Below the pieces are notes generated by a model, which did no database searches, was not told where the DNA came from, and saw only the letters and a list, made by a program, of their open reading frames with translations. A DNA stretch of 64,000 bases from Kineococcus rubinsiae (GTDB lineage: Bacteria > Actinomycetota > Actinomycetes > Actinomycetales > Kineococcaceae): positions 1-64,000 of the forward strand of contig NZ_VWPY01000018.1 in the NCBI RefSeq assembly GCF_011839805.1, written 5' to 3'. This document shows, one piece after another, positions 10,717-17,536 of this stretch. Position 1 is the first letter of the stretch; each line of letters opens with the position of its first letter. Made by a program: the position numbers and the translations under genes.

Positions 10717-11685
10717 ATGAGCGTTCTGGTGACGGGTGGCGCGGGCTACATCGGCTCGCACGTGGTGCGACTGCTGCAGGAGCGGGGGGAGTCCGTCGTC
10801 GTCGTGGACGACATGAGCAACGGCGTCGAGGAGCGCGTCGGCGGCGCGACCGTCGTGGAGGTCGACCTCGCGAGCGACGCGTCCACGGCGCTGCTGGGTG
10901 CGGCGATCGCCGCGCACGACGTCAGCGCGGTCGTGCACTTCGCGGCCCGCAAGCAGGTCGGGGAGTCGGTCGCCAAGCCCGCGCGCTACTGGCACCAGAA
11001 CGTCGGCGGGACGGCGAACCTGCTGCAGGCCATGGAGGACGGCGGCGTCGGCAAGCTCGTCTTCTCCTCCTCCGCGGCGACCTACGGGGCGCCCAGCACC
11101 GACGTCGTGCGCGAGGACGGCCCCGCGGAACCCATCAACCCCTACGGCCAGACGAAGCTCGTCGGCGAGTGGATGACGCGGGCGGCGGGCCGCGCGTGGG
11201 GCCTGCGCGCCGCGAACCTGCGCTACTTCAACGTCGCCGGCGCCGGCTGGCCCGACCTGGGCGACACGGCCGTCATGAACCTCATCCCCATCGTCTTCCA
11301 GGCGCTGGCCGAGGGCCGCGCGCCCGTCGTGTTCGGCGGCGACTACCCGACGCCGGACGGCAGCGCGGTCCGCGACTACGTGCACGTGCACGACCTGGCC
11401 GCCGCGCACCTCGCCGCCCTGGACCACCTCGACAGCGACGACCGCCCGCACGACGTGTTCAACGTCGGCACGGGCGTCGGCGCCTCCGTGTTCCAGGTCC
11501 TCGCCGAGATCCGCGCCGTGACCGGCATCGACGTCCAGCCCGAGGTCCGCGAGCGCCGGGCGGGCGACCCGCCGCAGCTGGTGGCCGACGTCAGCCGCAT
11601 CCGGGAGACCCTCGGCTGGTCCGCGAGCAAGGACCTGCACGACATCGTCGCCTCGGCCTGGGAGGCCCGCCCCGGCGCACGCTGA
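10717..11685 (+). CDS. galE: UDP-glucose 4-epimerase
   Basis: This 322-residue enzyme interconverts UDP-glucose and UDP-galactose using tightly bound NAD+. VTGGAGYIGSH is the canonical N-terminus. FAARKQVGES matches the GalE sugar-binding strand, SSSAATYG gives the catalytic Ser and YGQTK the Tyr/Lys. LRYFNVAGA and the DGSAVRDYVHVHDLA segment are diagnostic of GalE rather than of other epimerases. Its product UDP-galactopyranose is the substrate of Glf, encoded at 36-37 kb. It probably has a leaderless mRNA and is followed by a strong hairpin. Confidence 0.95.
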   Translation: MSVLVTGGAGYIGSHVVRLLQERGESVVVVDDMSNGVEERVGGATVVEVDLASDASTALLGAAIAAHDVSAVVHFAARKQVGESVAKPARYWHQNVGGTANLLQAMEDGGVGKLVFSSSAATYGAPSTDVVREDGPAEPINPYGQTKLVGEWMTRAAGRAWGLRAANLRYFNVAGAGWPDLGDTAVMNLIPIVFQALAEGRAPVVFGGDYPTPDGSAVRDYVHVHDLAAAHLAALDHLDSDDRPHDVFNVGTGVGASVFQVLAEIRAVTGIDVQPEVRERRAGDPPQLVADVSRIRETLGWSASKDLHDIVASAWEARPGAR

Positions 11686-11694
11686 CCCGCCCCT

Positions 11695-11726
11695 CCTCCG
11701 TGGCCGAGCCCGCCCGGTCACGGAGG
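11695..11726 (+). terminator. Hairpin terminator after galE
   Basis: CCTCCGTGGCCG (11695-11706) pairs with CGGTCACGGAGG (11715-11726) through an 8-nt loop, with a single G-U pair. It starts 10 bp after the galE stop and has no U-tract. Confidence 0.7.
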
Positions 11727-11806
11727 GGTCACGGGCGATGCACGCATCTGCACACGATCCGCGCACCACGGGGCCGCGGCGGGAGGTCGTGCGTCCGGGG
11801 CGTTGC

Positions 11807-11846
11807 TAGGGTCGATCAGCGGTCGGGGCGGGTCCAGGACCCGCCC
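11807..11846 (+). promoter_or_regulatory. dprE2 promoter -10 and adjacent perfect palindrome
   Basis: A TAGGGT -10 box (11807-11812) would start transcription near 11819, giving a leader of about 130 nt before dprE2. GGGCGGGTCC (11826-11835) and GGACCCGCCC (11837-11846) are perfect reverse complements around one base. The tight centre fits a protein-binding operator better than an RNA hairpin. The remaining 11727-11949 leader shows no other clear feature. Confidence 0.45.
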
Positions 11847-11949
11847 GGTCGGCACGTGAGCGCCACCGTGCGAGCCGAGCAGCGGCACGCGGTGCGCGCC
11901 GCCGCCGTCCCGGGGCCGCCCGACGTCCGACCGCCAGGAGAGTCCCGCT

Positions 11950-12705
11950 GTGATCGATGCCCTCGGCAACCCCCGCTCCGTGCTGCTGCTCGGCGGCACG
12001 TCCGACATCGGGCTGGCCGTCGTCGAGCGCCTCAGCCCGGAGCGGTCGCTGCAGGTGACGCTGGCGGCGCGCCCCGGCCCCCGCCGCGACGCCGCGGTGA
12101 CCCGGCTGCACGCGCGCGGGCACGAGGTGCGGACGGTGGACTTCGAGGCCACCGACCTGGACTCCCACGACCGGGTGCTCGAGGAGTCCTTCGCCGCGGG
12201 CGACGTGGACGTCACCGTCCTCGCCTTCGGCCTGCTGGGCGACGCCGAGCAGCTGTGGCAGGACCCGGCCGCCGCGATCGAGCTGGCGACCGTGAACTAC
12301 ACCGCCCCCGTGAGCCTCGGGGTGCGCCTCGCGCATCGTCTCGGCGGGCAGGGGCACGGCGTCCTGGTCGCGCTGTCCTCCGTCGCCGGGGAGCGCCCGC
12401 GCCGCTCGAACTTCGTCTACGGCTCCACCAAGGCCGGCTTCGACGCCTTCTTCACGGGCCTGCGCGAGGCCCTGCGCCCGGCCGGGGTGCGCGTCGTCGT
12501 CGTGCGGCCCGGCTTCGTGACCACCAAGATGACGCAGGGGCTGAAGGCCGCGCCCCTGTCCGTGTCCGCCGAGCGAGTGGCCGAGGTGACCGTGGACGCC
12601 GTGCGCTCCGGCAAGGAGACGGTGTGGGCCCCCGAGCCCATGCGCTACGTCATGTCGGCCCTGCGCCACGTCCCGGCGCCGGTGTTCCGCCGCCTGCCCA
12701 TCTGA
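11950..12705 (+). CDS. dprE2: Decaprenylphosphoryl-2-keto-ribose reductase (DprE2-like SDR)
   Basis: This 251-residue SDR fits DprE2, which reduces decaprenylphosphoryl-2-keto-erythro-pentose to decaprenyl-phospho-arabinose, the arabinose donor for cell-wall arabinan. The glycine loop is LLLGGTSDIG, the central strand ends VLAFGLLGD rather than the usual NNAG, and the catalytic residues lie in LSSVAG and YGSTK. RPGFVTTKMT and the C-terminal half match the DprE2 subgroup. The GTG start at 11950 follows CAGGAGAG. Its redox partner DprE1 is not in this window. A GT-C glycosyltransferase follows after 15 nt in the same frame. Confidence 0.85.
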   Translation: MIDALGNPRSVLLLGGTSDIGLAVVERLSPERSLQVTLAARPGPRRDAAVTRLHARGHEVRTVDFEATDLDSHDRVLEESFAAGDVDVTVLAFGLLGDAEQLWQDPAAAIELATVNYTAPVSLGVRLAHRLGGQGHGVLVALSSVAGERPRRSNFVYGSTKAGFDAFFTGLREALRPAGVRVVVVRPGFVTTKMTQGLKAAPLSVSAERVAEVTVDAVRSGKETVWAPEPMRYVMSALRHVPAPVFRRLPI

Positions 12706-12720
12706 TCGCCGGAGCCGGTC

Positions 12721-14337
12721 CTGTCGAGCACACGGTCCGCCCCCGGGTCCGGGGGGCAGCCCTTCGTCGAGCGCCGCTCGAGCGAGAGGGTCCCGCCGGC
12801 CCGCCGCGGCTCCGCCCGCACGCCGCGTCCCGCGGCGGCTGAGCGCGGCGCCCGCGCCGACCGCCTCGCGGGGCTCGCGGCGCTCGCCCTGGGTCTGCTG
12901 GTCTTCACCTGGCGCCTGGCCACGCCGAGCCCCTGGCGCGACGAGGCCGTCACGGTCGCCGTCGCCTCGCGCAGCGCCCGAGAGATCTGGGACCTCGTCC
13001 AGACCGTCGACCTGGTCCACGCGCCCTTCTACTTCCTGGCCCACGCCCTGTTCGGCGCCGGCGTCGACGTCACCGAGGTGCGCAGCATCTCCGTGGTCGC
13101 GGCCGCGCTCACCGGCCCGCTGCTGTACGGCACCGCGCGGCGCGCGGCCGGGGGCGGGCGGACGGGGCGCCTCGCGGGGGCGATCGCGGCGCTGCTGTGG
13201 GTGTCGATGCCCTTCGCCAGCCGCTACGCGCAGGAGGCCCGGCCCTACGCCGTGGTCGCGCTGCTCGTGACGGCCTCGACGTACCTGCTGCTGCGGGCGA
13301 GCACCGGGCGCTCCGGTGACCGCGCCCCGCACGGCTGGTGGGTGGCGTACGCGCTGTCCCTGCCGGCCATCGTGGCGACCAACACCGTGGCGCTGCTCGT
13401 CGTGCTCGGCCACGCCGGCTGGATCCTCTCCGGACCGGCGCGCCACCGCTGGCCGGGGCTCCTCGCCGCGGGCGCGGGCGCGCTGCTGTGCCTGCCCCTG
13501 CTGTGGGCGCAGAGCACCCAGCAGGCGCAGGTCGCGTTCCTGCAGCGTCCCGAGGCGCACGAGCTGGTGGCGCACGCGACCTTCGCGCTCGGCTCCCCCG
13601 CCGGCGCGGTCGTCGCCGCAGTCGCGGCCGTCGTCGCGGTCGTCCTCGCCCGCGCCCGCCGCCTGGTGCTGCTGGGGGCGCTGTGGGGGGTCGTCCCCGT
13701 CCCGCTGCTGTGGCTGGTCTCGCAGGTCCACCCGTTCTGGACGACCCGCTACCTCGTCTTCGTGGCCCCCGGGACGTGCCTGCTGCTGGCCGCGGTCGCG
13801 ACCGTCGCCCTGCCCGCCGCCGTCCCCCTGGGCCGGCGGGTGCGCGGCGCCCTGCCCGTCGCCGCGGCCGCCGTCCTCGTCGCGGCGATGACCGCCACCG
13901 GGCTGCCCATGCAGGTCGTCTTCCGCAGCCCCGTGATCGGCCACGGCGAGAACATGCGCGCCACAGCCGCCTACGTCGAGCGCGAGAAGCAGGCCGGCGA
14001 CGCCGTCCTCTTCCTGCCCGACGGCGACTACCGCTACCGCGTGATCAACCAGCTCTACCCCGCGGCCTTCGCGGGCGTGCGCGACGTCGCGCTGGCCCGC
14101 ACGGCCGAGGAGTCCTCGACGCTGGTCGGCGTCGAGCGCACGCCCGACGACCTCACGGCCGCGATGGCCGGGGTGCAGCGCGTCTGGGTCATCGGCGGGC
14201 CCGGGCCCGTGGTCACCGCGAGCGCGGGCGACAAGCGCAAGGCCGAGCTGCTCGCGCAGGGCTACCGGCTCGTGTCCGAGCACGACGAGCGCGCCTTCAG
14301 CGTCCGGCTCTACGTGGCGGTCCCCGCCGCCGGCTGA
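12721..14337 (+). CDS. GT-C membrane glycosyltransferase (family 39/PMT-like), CTG start
   Basis: This protein has about 538 residues and many membrane helices. No ATG, GTG or TTG lies in frame between the dprE2 stop and 13078, yet the frame encodes a clear first helix and the PWRDEA loop (residues about 71-76), the acidic catalytic motif of GT-C enzymes. CTG 12721 has GGAG at 12711-12714 with ideal 6-nt spacing and is the best start. YAQEARPYA (about 169-177) is typical of ArnT/PMT-like transferases using polyprenyl-phosphate sugars. The C-terminal third is a soluble extracytoplasmic domain. Following dprE2 it may use decaprenyl-phospho-arabinose, which is inference. Confidence 0.75.
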   Translation: MSSTRSAPGSGGQPFVERRSSERVPPARRGSARTPRPAAAERGARADRLAGLAALALGLLVFTWRLATPSPWRDEAVTVAVASRSAREIWDLVQTVDLVHAPFYFLAHALFGAGVDVTEVRSISVVAAALTGPLLYGTARRAAGGGRTGRLAGAIAALLWVSMPFASRYAQEARPYAVVALLVTASTYLLLRASTGRSGDRAPHGWWVAYALSLPAIVATNTVALLVVLGHAGWILSGPARHRWPGLLAAGAGALLCLPLLWAQSTQQAQVAFLQRPEAHELVAHATFALGSPAGAVVAAVAAVVAVVLARARRLVLLGALWGVVPVPLLWLVSQVHPFWTTRYLVFVAPGTCLLLAAVATVALPAAVPLGRRVRGALPVAAAAVLVAAMTATGLPMQVVFRSPVIGHGENMRATAAYVEREKQAGDAVLFLPDGDYRYRVINQLYPAAFAGVRDVALARTAEESSTLVGVERTPDDLTAAMAGVQRVWVIGGPGPVVTASAGDKRKAELLAQGYRLVSEHDERAFSVRLYVAVPAAG

Positions 14338-14413
14338 GCACGGCCCCGCGGGCCCCTGAGGCCCGCTCACCCGGTCGGCTCAAGCTCCCTTGATCGTCCG
14401 CCGACAGAGGTTC

Positions 14414-15901
14414 GTGCCTTCGCCCCGCCTGTCCGACGCACCCGTCGTGAGCCGTGCCCGTCGCTCCCCGGCGCCCTCCTCGCGCCTCATGGCCGGCGAC
14501 GAGGCCGCTCAGCTGCACCTGCTGCGCCGCGCGACCCACGGCCCCACCCCCGAGTCCCGCGCCGAGATCGCGCGCCTGGGCACCCGCGGCTGGCTGGAGG
14601 CGCAGCTCAACCCCGCCTCGATCGACGACAGCGCCCTCGAGGCGTTCGTGCGCCGCTTCCCGAACTACCAGCGCTCCGCCGAGGACGTCGTCCGCGGCGG
14701 CTACCAGGCGGTGGAGTGGAACCTCATGTTCGACGTGGGCCGGATCACCCTGGCCCGCCAGATCTGGTCGCGCCGGCAGCTGCTGGAGGTCGTGGTCGAC
14801 GTCTGGAACAACCTCCTGCACGTCGCCTGCCCCAGCTCCGACGTGTGGTCGAGCCGGCAGGACTACGACCGCACCGTGATCCGGCGGCACGCGTTCGGCT
14901 CCTTCGCGGACATGCTGGTCGACTCGGCCCGCAACCCCGCGATGCTGCAGTTCCTCGACAACTCCAGCTCCCGCGCCGGCGCCCCGAACGAGAACTACGC
15001 CCGCGAGCTCCTCGAGCTGCACACCGTCGGCGTCGACGCCGGCTACACGGAGGCCGACGTCAAGACCGGTGCCCGGCTGCTGACGGGCCTGCGCGCCAAC
15101 GACGCCGGCGTGTCCGTCTTCGACGCCTCGCGCCACGACGCCGGCGGCGGCACGGTCTTCGGGTTCAGCTACCCGGCCCACGCGCCGGGCGACGGCTTCC
15201 GCTGGATCGAGGCCTACCTGCGCTACCTGGCCGTCCACCCGGCGACCGCCGCCCGCGTCTGCCGCCGCCTCGCCGTGCGCTTCGTCAGCGACGAGCCGCC
15301 CGCCTCGCTCGTCGACCGGATGGCCCAGGTGTGGCGCGCCGGGGGCGCCCAGATCGTCCCCGTGCTGCGGACGCTGTTCACCTCGCCGGAGTTCGCCGCC
15401 TCGGCCGGGGCGAAGGTCCGCACGCCGCAGGAGGACTTCGTCGCCGCGCTGCGCACCCTGGGCACCGGCATGGAGGCCTCGGGCACCGCCGGCATCGTCA
15501 AGCTCTACTGGCACACCCTGGACTCGGGACACGCGCCGATGGCCTGGGGCGCGCCGAACGGCTACCCCGACGTCGCCGCCGCGTGGGCCTCCCCCAGCGG
15601 CACCCTGCTGCGCTGGAACCGGCACATGGACTTCGCGGGCGGCTGGTACCCGAAGGAGCTGCAGTTCAAGCCCGCCAACCAGCTGCTGGACGCGCTGCCC
15701 TCCACGTGGGGCGGCCTCGTCGACGCGCTCGCGCTGCGGCTGATCGGCTCGCCGCTCGGCGCCGAGGAGCGCGCGGCCCTGCTGCAGTACACCGGCCGCG
15801 GCGCCGGCACGCCGCTCGGCTCCGGGGACCGCTGGGTGCAGAACAACGTGCAGTACCTCGTGGCCCTCGTCCTGGACTCCCCGACCTTCTGCAAGAGGTG
15901 A
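14414..15901 (+). CDS. DUF1800 family protein
   Basis: This protein of about 495 residues contains the DUF1800 hallmark HLLRRATHGPTP near the N-terminus, NLLHVACPS in the middle, and NENYARELLELHTVG, which is diagnostic. The start is uncertain: TTG 14390, GTG 14414 and GTG 14447 are all in frame and none has a good ribosome-binding site. No export signal is obvious. The function is unknown. DUF1800 genes are almost always paired with DUF1501 genes, as here, where the two are separated by only 8 nt. Confidence 0.9.
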   Translation: MPSPRLSDAPVVSRARRSPAPSSRLMAGDEAAQLHLLRRATHGPTPESRAEIARLGTRGWLEAQLNPASIDDSALEAFVRRFPNYQRSAEDVVRGGYQAVEWNLMFDVGRITLARQIWSRRQLLEVVVDVWNNLLHVACPSSDVWSSRQDYDRTVIRRHAFGSFADMLVDSARNPAMLQFLDNSSSRAGAPNENYARELLELHTVGVDAGYTEADVKTGARLLTGLRANDAGVSVFDASRHDAGGGTVFGFSYPAHAPGDGFRWIEAYLRYLAVHPATAARVCRRLAVRFVSDEPPASLVDRMAQVWRAGGAQIVPVLRTLFTSPEFAASAGAKVRTPQEDFVAALRTLGTGMEASGTAGIVKLYWHTLDSGHAPMAWGAPNGYPDVAAAWASPSGTLLRWNRHMDFAGGWYPKELQFKPANQLLDALPSTWGGLVDALALRLIGSPLGAEERAALLQYTGRGAGTPLGSGDRWVQNNVQYLVALVLDSPTFCKR

Positions 15902-15909
15902 CCTCCCCC

Positions 15910-17235
15910 ATGGCGCTCCCGACCGCCCGTCCCACCGCCACCGGCCTCCCCGTGAAGAGCAGGGCCGCCGACCGCTGCGCCTGCGACGAGGGCGCGGCCG
16001 CCGCGTCGCAGCTCTCGCGCCGCACCGTGCTCAAGGCCGCCCTGGGTGCCGGCACGGCCGGGGCGACGGCCTTCGCCGTGGGCGACGTCTCCACGCAGGT
16101 CTCCTGGGCCGGCTCCGGCTGGACCGGGGAGACCCTGGTGGTGCTCAGCCTGCACGGCGGCTTCGACGGCCTGTCCGCCGTGGTCCCCGGCGGCGACCCC
16201 GGCTACTACGCGGCCCGCCCGAACATCGCCGTGCCGCGCGCGACGCTGCTCGGCCTGGACCAGACGTTCGGCCTGCACCCGGCCATGGCGCCGCTCATGC
16301 CGTTCTGGCGCAACGGCACCTTCGGCGTCGTGCACGCCGTCGGGCAGGACAACCCCTCGCGCTCGCACTTCGCGGCCATGCAAGAGATGGAGCGGGCCGC
16401 CCCGGGCACCTCGGTGCGCACGGGCTGGATCGACCGCACACTGGGCAGCACGGGCACCGGCTCGGTGCTCAACGGCGTGCAGATCGGGGTGCAGTCGCCG
16501 CCCTCCTTCGCCGGCCCGGTGCAGGAGACGACGATGAACTCGATCGACGCCTTCTCCCTCATCGGCCCCGGCGACGACCGCGCCACCTGGCACTCGGTGC
16601 TGCGCAGGATGCACACCGGCGCCACGGCGACCGTGGCGCAGCCCGCCACGACGCTGCTGACGGCCATGGAGGACGTGGCGCGGATCCGCACCGCGGCCAC
16701 CGGCCCCGCCAACGGCGCGGCCTACCCGGCGGGCGACCTCGGGGCGGCGCTGGCGCAGTCGGCGACCCTGATCCGCTCGGGCGCCCCCGTGCAGGTCCTC
16801 ACCATCGACTACGGCGACTGGGACATGCACGCAGGTCTCGGGCGCGTGGACGCCGGCTGGATGCGCGACAAGCTCGTGGAGCTGTCCTCGGCCCTGGCGG
16901 CCTTCGCCACGGACCTCGGCGGCAAGCTCGCCACGACCACCCTGGTCACGCTGTCGGAGTTCGGCCGCCGCGTCGGGGAGAACCTCTCCGGCGGGCTGGA
17001 CCACGGCCACGGCAACGCCGTCCTGCTGCTCGGCGGGCCCGTCGTGGGCGGCCGCGTGCACGGCCGGTGGCCCGGCCTGGGCGCCGGTCAGCTCCTCGAC
17101 GGCGACCTGGCGGGCACCACCGACTACCGCGCCGTCATCGGCGAGGTGCTCACCAAGCGGCTCGGCGCCGGCACCCTCAGCGACGTCTTCCCGGGCTTCC
17201 GCGGCGACGCGCTGGGCGTCGTCCGCAGCCGCTGA
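15910..17235 (+). CDS. DUF1501 family protein, Tat-exported
   Basis: This 441-residue protein starts at ATG 15910, with AGAGGTGA from the end of the previous gene as ribosome-binding site; GTG 15898 overlaps the preceding stop and is an alternative. The SRRTVLKAALGAG stretch is a twin-arginine signal about 35 residues in. LVVLSLHGGFDGL, DNPSRSHFAAMQEME and the late TLSEFGRRVGEN and DHGHGNAVLLLGG motifs define DUF1501, a distant relative of the alkaline phosphatase/sulfatase superfamily with probable metal ligands (Asp/His). It is probably exported in folded form with its metal. The role is unknown. Confidence 0.92.
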   Translation: MALPTARPTATGLPVKSRAADRCACDEGAAAASQLSRRTVLKAALGAGTAGATAFAVGDVSTQVSWAGSGWTGETLVVLSLHGGFDGLSAVVPGGDPGYYAARPNIAVPRATLLGLDQTFGLHPAMAPLMPFWRNGTFGVVHAVGQDNPSRSHFAAMQEMERAAPGTSVRTGWIDRTLGSTGTGSVLNGVQIGVQSPPSFAGPVQETTMNSIDAFSLIGPGDDRATWHSVLRRMHTGATATVAQPATTLLTAMEDVARIRTAATGPANGAAYPAGDLGAALAQSATLIRSGAPVQVLTIDYGDWDMHAGLGRVDAGWMRDKLVELSSALAAFATDLGGKLATTTLVTLSEFGRRVGENLSGGLDHGHGNAVLLLGGPVVGGRVHGRWPGLGAGQLLDGDLAGTTDYRAVIGEVLTKRLGAGTLSDVFPGFRGDALGVVRSR

Positions 17236-17288
17236 CCGGACCGCCGCGACTCTCCCCACCCTGTGAGGGGCCTGGGAGATCGCTCTCC

Positions 17289-17329
17289 GTCCCGCGCGTC
17301 GCCCCCGCCACGGGGGCGACACGTGGGAC
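17289..17329 (+). terminator. Long hairpin terminator after DUF1501 gene
   Basis: GTCGCCCCC (17298-17306) pairs perfectly with GGGGGCGAC (17312-17320) over a 5-nt loop. The stem continues outward to GTCCC (17289-17293) and GGGAC (17325-17329) with one mismatch and one G-U pair. It lies 54 bp after the DUF1501 stop. Confidence 0.75.
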
Positions 17330-17344
17330 GCTTGTGACGTAGAG

Positions 17345-17373
17345 TGACCTTGTGATCACAGGTGTGTTACAGA
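17345..17373 (+). promoter_or_regulatory. Probable promoter of the LGFP wall-protein operon with internal palindrome
   Basis: The 301-bp gap 17236-17536 holds the terminator and then a locally AT-richer stretch. TGACCT (17345-17350) and TACAGA (17368-17373), 17 bp apart, form a plausible promoter. The spacer contains the perfect palindrome TGTGATCACA (17351-17360), well placed for a repressor. The remaining leader of about 155 nt to the amidase start shows no riboswitch I can recognise. Confidence 0.45.
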
Positions 17374-17536
17374 GTTGTTCACTCCTGCACCTTGTCTCAC
17401 ACGGCTACCGCCTCGTACGTTGCGTAACGATCCGGTCGCACGCTCAAGCTCCCCCCCGACCAGGCCGATGCCTGACACGAGCGTTCACCCATGTGGGTGC
17501 GACCTCCCGTTGATGTCGATCCAGAGCGAGGCCTCC

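Noticed and set aside
11806-14370. Long minus-strand open frame opposite dprE2 and the GT-C gene
   Set aside because: It contains only Gly/Arg/Asp/His-rich sequence without motifs, while the plus strand encodes clear families.
17351-17360. CRP/GlxR binding site at TGTGATCACA
   Set aside because: The half-sites match but the 6-bp spacer of a true CRP site is missing; it is kept only as an unassigned palindrome.
17236-17536. c-di-AMP (ydaO-type) riboswitch before the wall hydrolases
   Set aside because: Such riboswitches are common before actinobacterial wall hydrolases, but the conserved core motifs are not recognisable here; only a terminator, a promoter and a palindrome are seen.
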